A stretch of DNA of 5,686 nucleotides from JBLHGU01 sp047615875. GTDB taxonomy: Bacteria > Pseudomonadota > Gammaproteobacteria > Arenicellales > CAJQKF01. Positions 1 through 5,507 of the stretch are shown here, piece by piece; the first letter of the stretch is position 1, and each line of letters begins with the position of its first letter. The notes beneath the pieces are model-generated. The model ran no database searches, was not told the origin of the DNA, and worked only from the letters and a program-made list of their open reading frames with translations. Location of the stretch: the NCBI GenBank assembly GCA_047615875.1, contig JBLHGU010000295.1, forward strand, positions 1 through 5,686, given 5' to 3'. Made by a program: the position numbers and the translations under genes.

Positions 1-99
1 ATTGATGCAGTGTATCCACTAGAAAGAACTGCTGATGCACTCAAGCAACTTGCTTCCAGAAGAAGCCGTGGCAAATTAATTATTGATCTACTTGCCTAA
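1..99 (+). CDS. C-terminal end of a medium-chain dehydrogenase/quinone oxidoreductase-like protein (partial)
   Basis: The window opens inside a gene. Frame 1 reads 32 residues to a TAA at 97-99. The tail has the pattern of the end of zinc-type alcohol dehydrogenase or NADPH:quinone oxidoreductase proteins (MDR superfamily): a VYPLE-like stretch, an amphipathic helix (TADALKQLASRRSRG), then GKLIIDL, which matches the final beta strand usually written GK(I/V)V(I/L). In that family this segment packs against the catalytic domain after the Rossmann fold. The nucleotide-binding and zinc or substrate residues lie outside the window, so neither substrate nor cofactor can be judged. The next gene starts 54 bases downstream on the same strand with no obvious terminator between, so co-transcription with the ureohydrolase gene is likely. 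The family call rests on a short tail and is moderately secure. Confidence 0.6.
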   Translation: MDAVYPLERTADALKQLASRRSRGKLIIDLLA

Positions 100-139
100 G
101 GTCGCGACTACAACGAAATAATCATTTTAGTCTAATTTC

Positions 140-146
140 GAGGAGA
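140..146 (+). promoter_or_regulatory. Strong Shine-Dalgarno deciding the TTG start of the ureohydrolase
   Basis: GAGGAGA lies 7 bases before the TTG at 154-156. It is the best ribosome binding site in the window. It favours TTG 154 over the in-frame ATGs at 181 and 184, which have no comparable site and would remove the first nine or ten residues. Confidence 0.75.
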
Positions 147-153
147 TATTGAA

Positions 154-1146
154 TTGACACTGAGCAAAGAAGACAAGTTGATGATGGAGAGCCTGTACTG
201 GTGGGACATTCCCACATTGTTTCGTTGTCCTATTGAAAGAGATCCAGAGAATCTGGATATAGCCCTTGTCGGCGTGCCCCACTCGACTGGTAACGGCACT
301 ACCGAACGTGATCAACATCTAGGCCCCCGGGCGGTACGCGATATTTCGGCCATGGCCCGTCGCGTGCATATGGAATTCAATTTCGACCCGTGGAACAGCT
401 GCAGAATCGGCGATATGGGCGATGTTCCATTGCCTGAAGCTAACGACAATGAACGTTGTATAGAAAGAATTACCGAATTCTATAAAAAGCTGGATACCGC
501 CGGGGTATGCCCGGTTTCCGTTGGTGGTGACCATGCTATTACTGGCGGCATTATGCAGGCGATTGCTGGCGAAGGAGCTAATTTAACCAAGGGTCGTAAG
601 GCCGCCTTCCTGCATTTTGATGCCCACACAGATGCTTTCGAACAAGTGCCACATTTTCTGGGTGCGATAAAGTCTGCTGCACACTGGGCGGCCTATCTAG
701 TCCGCCAGGGCCAAATTGACGCAGAACATAGTGTGCAGATTGGTATGCGCGGTAATCCTAGAACCCTGGACTGGTGGAAAACCAGTAGCGATCTTGGTTA
801 TCATGTGGTACCCATTTCAAAATATCGTGAAATGGGTCCCGAAAAAACCATGCAAATGATCAATGACCGAATCGGTGATACGCCGTTATACATTACTTTT
901 GATCTGGACTGTATGGACCCAACTGTGTGTCCTGGCGTTGCCAATATAGAATCAGGTGTTGAAGGCTTTAAAGTGGACGAAGTGATGCGCTTGCTACGCT
1001 GTGTGCGAGGCAAAAATGTGATTGGAGGAGATGTGGTTTGCCTGATGCCAACCAAAGACCATCCTAATAAGATAACCGCCCATTTTGCTGCGGCGGTTAT
1101 GTTCGAAATCTTGAGTTTGATCGCCGATGGGCGCCGTAAAGACTAA
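154..1146 (+). CDS. Ureohydrolase (agmatinase/arginase superfamily), unusual subgroup
   Basis: 330 residues, the usual size for agmatinase-like enzymes. These are binuclear manganese hydrolases (nickel in some guanidine hydrolases) that split a guanidino or formimino group, typically releasing urea. The metal ligands are all visible: His127 in GGDH, Asp156, His158 and Asp160 in DAHTD, and Asp250 and Asp252 in FDLDCMDP. His177 sits where arginase has the proton-shuttle His141. Glu276, in VDEVMRLL, can be aligned with the guanidinium-binding Glu of arginase. Several signatures differ from ordinary agmatinases. The GTGTPE-GGL segment reads PGVANIESGVEGF. The HGT/HGS stretch reads AHWAAY. The N-terminal loop reads GNGTTERDQHLGPRA instead of the usual NRPG-like form. 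The protein should therefore be active, but agmatine is not a safe substrate call; guanidinobutyrate, guanidinopropionate, guanidine or another guanidino compound is equally possible. No signal peptide is seen, so it is probably cytoplasmic. It lies 54 bases after the dehydrogenase tail and 124 bases before the dioxygenase. Confidence 0.88.
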   Translation: MTLSKEDKLMMESLYWWDIPTLFRCPIERDPENLDIALVGVPHSTGNGTTERDQHLGPRAVRDISAMARRVHMEFNFDPWNSCRIGDMGDVPLPEANDNERCIERITEFYKKLDTAGVCPVSVGGDHAITGGIMQAIAGEGANLTKGRKAAFLHFDAHTDAFEQVPHFLGAIKSAAHWAAYLVRQGQIDAEHSVQIGMRGNPRTLDWWKTSSDLGYHVVPISKYREMGPEKTMQMINDRIGDTPLYITFDLDCMDPTVCPGVANIESGVEGFKVDEVMRLLRCVRGKNVIGGDVVCLMPTKDHPNKITAHFAAAVMFEILSLIADGRRKD

Positions 1147-1216
1147 TAGTGTGAGCTTTATGTGCATGAAATGCTGCTGGCTCTTAAAACCTTATGGGTT
1201 AAGTGGAAGCGCTCGC

Positions 1217-1222
1217 TATAAT
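1217..1222 (+). promoter_or_regulatory. Possible -10 element upstream of the dioxygenase gene
   Basis: A perfect TATAAT sits 49 bases before the dioxygenase start, in the 124-base gap after the ureohydrolase stop. No good -35 hexamer is present at 16-18 bases and there is no extended TG. An activator-dependent promoter is possible, but so is chance. A weak dyad (CTTAA...TTAAG, 1183-1204) lies just upstream and could be an operator or mean nothing. Confidence 0.3.
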
Positions 1223-1270
1223 TGTTTTGTGAAGAGGTAATATCCACTTTTATATGGGGGTTCTCAGAAT

Positions 1271-2110
1271 ATGAACTATCAGCTGATTTCGCCGCGCCCA
1301 CTGTCCACTGCACTGGGCGCACAAATAGCTGATGTGGATTTGTCACAGCCATTAACTGGCCAGCTTGTTGCAGAAATTAATCAGGCATTTCTGCAATACC
1401 AGGTAGTATTTTTCCCCGCACAAAAAATGGATCCACAAAGTCTGGTGGTTTTTGCCAAACAATTCGGTGAATTAGCGCGCTATCCATTTGTGGCCGGAAT
1501 GCCAGAGCATCCTGATGTTGTCGAAGTAATTAAAAAACCGGAAGAGACGATCAATTTTGGTGGACTCTGGCATACAGATACCAGCTATCTGCAACACCCG
1601 CCGAAGGCTTCAATTGTATATGCTAGGGTTTTACCGCCAATTGGTGGCGATACACTGTTCGCCAACATGTATCAGGCCTGGGATGCTCTTTCAGACGGCA
1701 TGCAGTTACTTTTAAGCGATTTGTCGGCAAATAATAGTGCTGAGCGTGCCAGTGCCGCTGTAACTCGTGTACATAGAAAAGCTGATCGTCCGGGTGCTGA
1801 AGATGAAGCCATCATGCAGGCGGAACATCCCGTAGTCAGGACTCACCCGGAAACTGGCCGCAAGACCCTATATTGCAGCGACGCCCATACTATAAGTTTT
1901 TCCGGCTGGTCCGAGCAGGAAAGTCGGCCACTGCTGCAATATCTATATTCAATTCAGCAAGCCGAGGAGTTTTGCTTCCGATATAGCTGGCGGCCGGGTG
2001 ATCTGGCTATGTGGGACAACCGCTGCGTACAGCACAATGCGTTGAACGATTATCAAGGTTATCGCAGGGAACTGTTGCGGGTGACTTTGGAGGGTGAAAG
2101 GCCTTCATGA
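1271..2110 (+). CDS. TauD/TfdA-family 2-oxoglutarate- and Fe(II)-dependent dioxygenase
   Basis: 279 residues, close to E. coli TauD (283). Enzymes of this family couple 2-oxoglutarate decarboxylation to hydroxylation of a substrate, often causing C-N, C-S or C-O cleavage; they are soluble and cytoplasmic. The iron triad is visible: His101 and Asp103 in WHTDTSY, and His255 in WDNRCVQH. Thr128 in GGDTLF and Arg266 in the RRELLR tail are the expected 2-oxoglutarate contacts. Arg270 matches the TauD arginine that binds the taurine sulfonate, which suggests an anionic substrate. The TauD active-site His70 is not kept: the GELxxHP stretch reads GELARYP, with Arg70 and Tyr71. The protein looks more like the broad TfdA/TauD-like group of uncharacterised dioxygenases (NFGGLWHTDTSYL, GGDTLFANMYQAW) than like true taurine dioxygenase. 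The ATG start follows a modest G-rich site (1256-1260). There are no neighbouring sulfonate transport genes, so taurine is an unlikely substrate. Confidence 0.88.
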   Translation: MNYQLISPRPLSTALGAQIADVDLSQPLTGQLVAEINQAFLQYQVVFFPAQKMDPQSLVVFAKQFGELARYPFVAGMPEHPDVVEVIKKPEETINFGGLWHTDTSYLQHPPKASIVYARVLPPIGGDTLFANMYQAWDALSDGMQLLLSDLSANNSAERASAAVTRVHRKADRPGAEDEAIMQAEHPVVRTHPETGRKTLYCSDAHTISFSGWSEQESRPLLQYLYSIQQAEEFCFRYSWRPGDLAMWDNRCVQHNALNDYQGYRRELLRVTLEGERPS

Positions 2111-2408
2111 TCTGGTGAGTATCGGGTTTTCGTCATACGAAGTTTCCCAACGATTTGGAATGATCTAGCCCCAGCAAATCATTAAGGTTTTAAAAATAAA
2201 TTCACACAAAAGTCTTTTGAGGTCGGTTATTTTTTGCTCAATGTCTTACCGTGAAAACCAAAAGTTTTGCAATGCAGTTTTATAACGACCAGATTGTCTC
2301 TCGCGTACAATACTGTCTAATTTCCAACTTTAAATAGTAGCTTTGGTTGCTGATTGGCCAACTTGTTTCTAGCTGGCAAACTCCCATAGAGCTACAAGAG
2401 AAAACTAA
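2111..2408 (+). promoter_or_regulatory. 298-base intergenic region with candidate promoter and operator for the reductase-flavoprotein pair
   Basis: AT-rich, with no credible gene. From left to right it holds a short perfect hairpin (TTCGT-CAT-ACGAA, 2129-2141), a dyad AATGAT-13-ATCATT (2159-2183) followed by a short T/A run, a T-run at 2230-2235, and a near-palindrome CAAAAGTTTTG around 2259-2269. A candidate sigma70 promoter has -35 TTGTCT (2294-2299) and -10 TCTAAT (2316-2321) with a 16-base spacer. An inverted repeat ATTGT-9-ACAAT (2293-2297, 2307-2311) overlaps this spacer, where a repressor would act. An 8-base palindrome TTGGCCAA lies at 2354-2361. The promoter matches are imperfect; the length of the gap is the best argument that the two downstream genes have their own promoter. 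Confidence 0.35.
2159..2183 (+). terminator. Weak possible terminator after the dioxygenase gene
   Basis: A six-base dyad AATGAT/ATCATT encloses a 13-base loop, and AAGG-TTTT-AAAA follows. The stem is AT-rich and the T-run is short, so termination would be inefficient at best. It is listed because no better terminator is found between the dioxygenase and the PanE-like gene. Confidence 0.15.
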
Positions 2409-3329
2409 ATGAGAATTGGTATAATTGGAGCAGGAGCTATGGGTTCGGTATATGCCGGATTGTTGGCCGATGCGGGTAATGATGTTGTAGTAATCGATAC
2501 CTGGCAGGCTCATATTCAGGCAATTAACGACAATGGCTTGCGTGTAGAAGGCGCCAGTGGTGATCGCACAGTGAGCAACATTGCAGCGCAATCTGATGCC
2601 TCTGAACTTGAACCCTGTGACCTGGTAATTATCGCGACCAAGGCTTCTGCTGTTGGCCCTGCAGCAAATACAGCACAACAGTTACTACACAAGGACTCCT
2701 TGATACTGACAATACAGAATGGCCTCGGTGCTGGGGACCGTATTCGCGCTTTCATTAAGAGCGATAATATTCTGCTAGGTGTTGCCGCAGGTTTTGGTGC
2801 TTCTATGCGAGGCCCCGGTCATGCACATCACAATGCTATGGAACTGATTCGCATCGGCGAGATGGCTGGTGGTATGACAGACAGGGTGCAGAGAATTGCC
2901 CAGGTATGGCAGGATGCCGGTTTTAACGTAAAGGCCTTTGAAGATATCAATCAGTTGATCTGGGAAAAGTTTATTTGCAATGTAACGTTCAGTGGATCTT
3001 GTACTGTATTTGATATGACCATAGGTGAGGTAATGGCCAACCCAGAGGCCTGGAAAATTGCTCGCAATTGTGGCCTGGAAGCTTATGCAGCAGGTTGCGC
3101 AAAAAACATCCGCCTGGACGTTGGCGACCCTGAGCAATATATTACTGACTTTGGCAATAGAATGCCCAATGCTAGACCTTCCATGTTGCTGGATCACCAT
3201 GCCCGACGTGCATCAGAGATTGATGCCATAAATGGCATGGTGCCGGTGGTGGCAAAACAGGTGGGCACAGCTTCACATTATAATGAAGTGGTTAGCGCCA
3301 TCATTCGCGCTAAAGAAGCTTCGTTCTAA
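2409..3329 (+). CDS. Ketopantoate reductase family (PanE/ApbA-like) NAD(P)H-dependent oxidoreductase
   Basis: 306 residues, the same size as E. coli ketopantoate reductase (303). The N-terminal Rossmann domain opens with GAGAMG (residues 7-12). ATKA (Lys79) and QNGLG (Asn104) match conserved PanE positions. The second domain holds the catalytic Lys187 in WEKFICNV with Asn191 close by, then PSMLLD (Ser258) and SEIDAING (Glu270), matching the substrate-binding Ser and catalytic Glu of the family. The enzyme should therefore reduce a 2-keto acid or oxidise a 2-hydroxy acid in the cytoplasm. Many genomes carry several paralogues of this family. Its position 26 bases before a flavoprotein gene and near a ureohydrolase, not beside panB or panC, argues for a catabolic role on a related acid. 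The ATG has an AAGAGA site 7 bases upstream. The assignment as pantothenate panE is therefore withheld. Confidence 0.88.
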   Translation: MRIGIIGAGAMGSVYAGLLADAGNDVVVIDTWQAHIQAINDNGLRVEGASGDRTVSNIAAQSDASELEPCDLVIIATKASAVGPAANTAQQLLHKDSLILTIQNGLGAGDRIRAFIKSDNILLGVAAGFGASMRGPGHAHHNAMELIRIGEMAGGMTDRVQRIAQVWQDAGFNVKAFEDINQLIWEKFICNVTFSGSCTVFDMTIGEVMANPEAWKIARNCGLEAYAAGCAKNIRLDVGDPEQYITDFGNRMPNARPSMLLDHHARRASEIDAINGMVPVVAKQVGTASHYNEVVSAIIRAKEASF

Positions 3330-3346
3330 ACTGCATAATACGAGAG

Positions 3347-3354
3347 TTGTACAA
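3347..3354. promoter_or_regulatory. Perfect 8-base palindrome in the leader of the flavoprotein gene
   Basis: TTGTACAA lies between the GAGAG ribosome binding site (3342-3346) and the ATG at 3356. Its half-site resembles the ATTGT/ACAAT repeat upstream of the PanE-like gene. It could be an operator half-pair or coincidence. Confidence 0.15.
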
Positions 3355-3355
3355 G

Positions 3356-4723
3356 ATGAGTAAGATGATTAGTGAACCCGCCCGCGAGATTCCGGTTATT
3401 CATGAAACCGAGCTATTGGTAGTGGGGTCCGGACCCGGTGGTTTATCTGCAGCATTAGCAGCTGCCCGCTGCGGCGTAGATGTAACCCTGCTGGAGCGCT
3501 TTGGCTGTTTTGGCGGTAATATTACTGTGGTAGGTGTTGAAGGTTTTGCCTGGTATCGACATGAGCAAACAGTAGAGGCAGGTGGTATCGGCCGTGAATT
3601 TGAAGACCGTGCCAAAAGTATGGGCGCGGCAGTGCCAGAAAGCCAGTCGTTATCTTATGAACTGGACTCTGAAGGTTTTAAAATCGTCGCAGACCGCCTG
3701 GTAGAAGAGGCGGGCATAACACCTATGTTGCATCGCATGTTTGTAGCTCCCATCATGGAATGCGACACAATTACTGGTGTAATAGTTGAATCAAAAGCAG
3801 GACGTGAAGCTATTTTAGCAAAGCGCGTTATCGATGCAACAGGTGATGCAGATGTGGCTTTTCGAGCAGGTGCTGAAGTAACCCAGCCGCCTCTGGAAGA
3901 GTTGATGGCTGCTTCAGTTATGTTTCACTTATCTGGTGTTAACAAGAAAGCTTTTATGGAAGGTGTGCGAAACGATCCGCAGACTTATAAAGACTGGGGC
4001 GGCGGCGGGGAGTGGAACATTGAGACCACGGGCAAGGAAGATGACATGTTCTCACCATTTCTGAAAAAACCGTTCGAACAGGCCATCAAGTCCGGCATGA
4101 TGCCGGCGCATCTAAATACAATTGCAGGAACCTGGGGCGCCATGCACGACAGCGGCGAGTTAACCTATATGAACTTAATTCATATGGATAACTGCAATGG
4201 TGTAGATCCCGCGGACCTGACACATTTTGAAATTGAAGGGCGACGCCAGGCAATGCTGGCCATTGAAGCGTTACGTAAATATACACCCGGTTGCGATGCT
4301 GCCCGCTTACGTAATTTTGGCATGTCTCTTGGCATTCGGGACACCCGCAAGATAGTTGCACAATATAATATGACCGAACAGGACGTAAGGGAACAAGGCA
4401 GATTCGAAGATAGCATTGGCATATACCCTGAGTTTATAGACGGCTACGGAATATTGGTGTTACCAACAACCGGCCGCTATATGCAATTACCCTACCGTAG
4501 CTTGTTGCCGAAAAATGTAAAGAACTTGTTAGTTGCTGGACGAGCCACTGGCGGTGATCGTATTGCCCATGCGGCAACACGTAACATGTCATGCTGTGCG
4601 GTTAACGGACAAGGTGCTGGGGTGGCTGCAGCGCTATCTATAAAAAGCGGTTGTGAGCTTGATTCCGTGAATATCGGCCAAGTGCAAAGTGAGTTAAAGA
4701 AACAGTCAGTGCGTATCCACTAA
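3356..4723 (+). CDS. FAD-dependent oxidoreductase (FAD_oxidored-type flavoprotein)
   Basis: 455 residues from ATG 3356, chosen because GAGAG ends 9 bases before it; a TTG at 3347 would add three residues but leaves no room for a ribosome binding site. The dinucleotide-binding fold is at the N terminus: ELLVVGSGPGGLSAAL (GxGxxG at residues 24-29), ending in the Glu of LLERFG (Glu47) that normally holds the ribose. GCFGGN (50-55) follows. A second FAD motif, DATGDADVA (about 160-168), and the C-terminal NLLVAGRATGG with a GQGAGVAAAL helix (about 390-427) are typical of the FAD_oxidored family. The middle (about 190-350) is the variable substrate domain and shows no motif I recognise. No membrane segment or signal peptide is seen. 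It probably oxidises an amine, hydroxy acid or C-C bond of the same compound handled by the PanE-like enzyme, with which it forms an operon. Family confident, substrate unknown. Confidence 0.87.
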   Translation: MSKMISEPAREIPVIHETELLVVGSGPGGLSAALAAARCGVDVTLLERFGCFGGNITVVGVEGFAWYRHEQTVEAGGIGREFEDRAKSMGAAVPESQSLSYELDSEGFKIVADRLVEEAGITPMLHRMFVAPIMECDTITGVIVESKAGREAILAKRVIDATGDADVAFRAGAEVTQPPLEELMAASVMFHLSGVNKKAFMEGVRNDPQTYKDWGGGGEWNIETTGKEDDMFSPFLKKPFEQAIKSGMMPAHLNTIAGTWGAMHDSGELTYMNLIHMDNCNGVDPADLTHFEIEGRRQAMLAIEALRKYTPGCDAARLRNFGMSLGIRDTRKIVAQYNMTEQDVREQGRFEDSIGIYPEFIDGYGILVLPTTGRYMQLPYRSLLPKNVKNLLVAGRATGGDRIAHAATRNMSCCAVNGQGAGVAAALSIKSGCELDSVNIGQVQSELKKQSVRIH

Positions 4724-4732
4724 GAATCCAAA

Positions 4733-4762
4733 TTGCTGCTGACGTAATTGCATTTATATATT
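4733..4762 (+). promoter_or_regulatory. Possible promoter at the start of the AT-rich region
   Basis: TTGCTG (4733-4738) and TATATT (4757-4762) are separated by 18 bases. The -10 is a 5 of 6 match, the -35 weak. Transcription would start near 4769, after the TTG at 4765. If the promoter is real, the coiled-coil ORF would have to begin at GTG 4774 or lower. Confidence 0.2.
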
Positions 4763-4764
4763 AT

Positions 4765-5001
4765 TTGCCACGGGTGTTAGGATTTTTTCGTGATCTGAGT
4801 ATAAACAATAGTACCCTCCATAGACTGGAAGTAGAAAAGAAAGAACTAGAAATTCTTATTCTAAAAAAGCAGTTGGGTGAAGAGTATTTTACAAAAAGAT
4901 CTACAACAATATCGACATTAGATAATCAAATAGACAGACTAGAAGTTTTGGGAGAACAGAAATCTACTTCATGGAAATCAATTATAAAGAGGGGAATTTA
5001 G
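4765..5001 (+). CDS. Small hypothetical protein with coiled coil, possibly a gene fragment
   Basis: 78 residues if read from TTG 4765. There is no ATG anywhere in the frame, and the only other usual start near the beginning is GTG 4774; neither has a clear ribosome binding site. The frame is already open from 4693, inside the end of the flavoprotein gene, and the untranslated-looking stretch before the TTG would encode a hydrophobic run (DVIAFIYYLPRVLGFF), as if a membrane anchor preceded the visible part. Residues 18-42 are rich in charged and leucine residues (LHRLEVEKKELEILILKKQL) and predict a coiled coil; a second short one follows around 50-62. Base composition is far lower in GC than the metabolic genes (18 of 60 bases in 4801-4860). 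I recognise no family. The missing start suggests either the remnant of a longer gene or a spurious frame. Confidence 0.35.
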   Translation: MPRVLGFFRDLSINNSTLHRLEVEKKELEILILKKQLGEEYFTKRSTTISTLDNQIDRLEVLGEQKSTSWKSIIKRGI

Positions 5002-5060
5002 ACCTACCTAGGCTCGATGATGTGATTTACGACGATATTGATTCCGCTTGTACTATCTGA
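4971..5060 (+). CDS. 29-residue acidic ORF overlapping its neighbours
   Basis: An ATG-started frame of 29 codons ending in TGA (5058-5060). It overlaps the end of the coiled-coil ORF by 31 bases and the possible TTG start of the membrane ORF by 23 bases. The product is strongly acidic in its second half (LDLPRLDDVIYDDID). A GGGAG stretch (4950-4954) lies 16 bases upstream, too far for a good ribosome binding site. It may be a translated mini-ORF, or the bridge of a once continuous gene broken by frameshifts, because it links two pieces that are both in the other frame. No family recognised. Confidence 0.2.
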   Translation: MEINYKEGNLDLPRLDDVIYDDIDSACTI

Positions 5061-5289
5061 TGCAGATACTCATTCAATACAAGGAATGGGCCAAACAAAA
5101 CTTGATGTAATTACGATGTCATGTGTATTCTTTTCGGTAATATCAATTACTTCTAGTTATTTATCAATGGGGGTAGCGAGCGTATTTAGTAGGTTAAGGT
5201 CTCTAGCATTTGGTTTATTAACTTTCCCATTCCTTTTTCTTTCGTTTGTATTATTATGGGCATTGCTAGAAAAACTCTTGACCAACTAA
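5038..5289 (+). CDS. Small two-helix membrane protein, hypothetical
   Basis: 83 residues from TTG 5038, or 67 from the in-frame ATG 5086; neither start has a convincing Shine-Dalgarno, and the ATG seems the more reasonable one because the residues before it are non-hydrophobic. Two hydrophobic segments are clear: residues about 23-50 (DVITMSCVFFSVISITSSYL onward) and about 57-79 (LAFGLLTFPFLFLSFVLLWA), joined by a short loop with two arginines (SRLRS). The protein would be an inner-membrane hairpin. It is AT-rich like the preceding ORF, uses the same reading frame, and is separated from it by TAG 4999-5001 and TGA 5023-5025. This fits either a separate small gene or the C-terminal part of a decayed larger one. 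No family recognised. Confidence 0.4.
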   Translation: MIPLVLSDADTHSIQGMGQTKLDVITMSCVFFSVISITSSYLSMGVASVFSRLRSLAFGLLTFPFLFLSFVLLWALLEKLLTN

Positions 5290-5507
5290 ACCTACACTAA
5301 CCAAAAAAATGAGAACACATAACGAATAAGGATATGTCGCGCTTGCCGTGACCTATCCTATTGTTGAACAAGCCCGGACAGGTTGTATCTATCTATAGTA
5401 AATAAATAATTTGTAGATGCGGGGGCTAGCGCCGATGTTAGTTGGGTCTATTTTCTACGGGCGAACAAACGCCTCAGCATTTTTGGCGAAGCCGTTTTCG
5501 TCAGTGT
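5290..5507. other. Non-coding stretch with dyad symmetries and short tandem repeats
   Basis: No credible gene. It holds the imperfect hairpin at 5321-5365, the palindrome TTGTTGAACAA (5361-5371), short tandem runs (TATC at about 5386-5394, AAAT at about 5399-5409), a near-palindrome GGGGCTAGCGCC (5422-5433), a GTTGGGT heptamer (5441-5447), and a CGCC/GGCG stem with an 11-base loop (5470-5488). No rho-independent terminator is evident for either flanking gene. Confidence 0.5.
5321..5365. repeat. Imperfect inverted repeat with bulged bases (attC-like?)
   Basis: The left arm (5321-5340, starting AACGAATAAGGATA) pairs with the right arm (5348-5365, ending TATCCTATTGTT). Sixteen pairs form, with G5324 and A5329 unpaired on the left arm and two mismatches near the 7-base loop. 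The right arm runs into GTTGAAC (5363-5369), which fits the GTTRRRY core of integron attC sites, and the left arm begins with AAC. Bulged bases confined to one arm are a hallmark of attC. Against this, the site is short and lacks the expected unpaired spacer. An alternative longer pairing, 5337-5347 with 5424-5435, has ten pairs and lies 5 bases before GTTGGGT. The dyad is certain; its function is not. Confidence 0.5.

Noticed and set aside
1183..1204. CTTAA...TTAAG dyad as terminator of the ureohydrolase gene
   Set aside because: Interrupted stem of about seven pairs with no T-run after it.
2272..2337. 21-codon ORF in the gap before the PanE-like gene, considered as a leader peptide
   Set aside because: No ribosome binding site and no attenuator-like structure or repeated codons; it also spans the candidate promoter.
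2280..2678. 132-codon minus-strand ORF across the PanE-like gene start
   Set aside because: Antisense shadow: it overlaps a well-supported gene, is rich in Cys and Ser with no recognisable domain, and has no ribosome binding site of note.
2775..3200. 141-codon minus-strand ORF inside the PanE-like gene
   Set aside because: Lies wholly opposite conserved catalytic-domain sequence; composition is that of an antisense frame.
3347..3349. TTG as start of the flavoprotein
   Set aside because: It touches the GAGAG ribosome binding site; ATG 3356 has proper spacing.
3400..4422. Minus-strand ORFs of 71-91 codons within the flavoprotein gene
   Set aside because: Shadows of a gene with clear FAD motifs; no motifs of their own.
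4776..4782. GTTAGGA as a second attC core at the left end of the AT-rich region
   Set aside because: The last base breaks GTTRRRY and no complementary AAC arm or stem was found upstream.
5386..5409. Tandem TATC and AAAT units considered as CRISPR or functional repeats
   Set aside because: Only two or three units each, with no spacers; simple low-complexity sequence.
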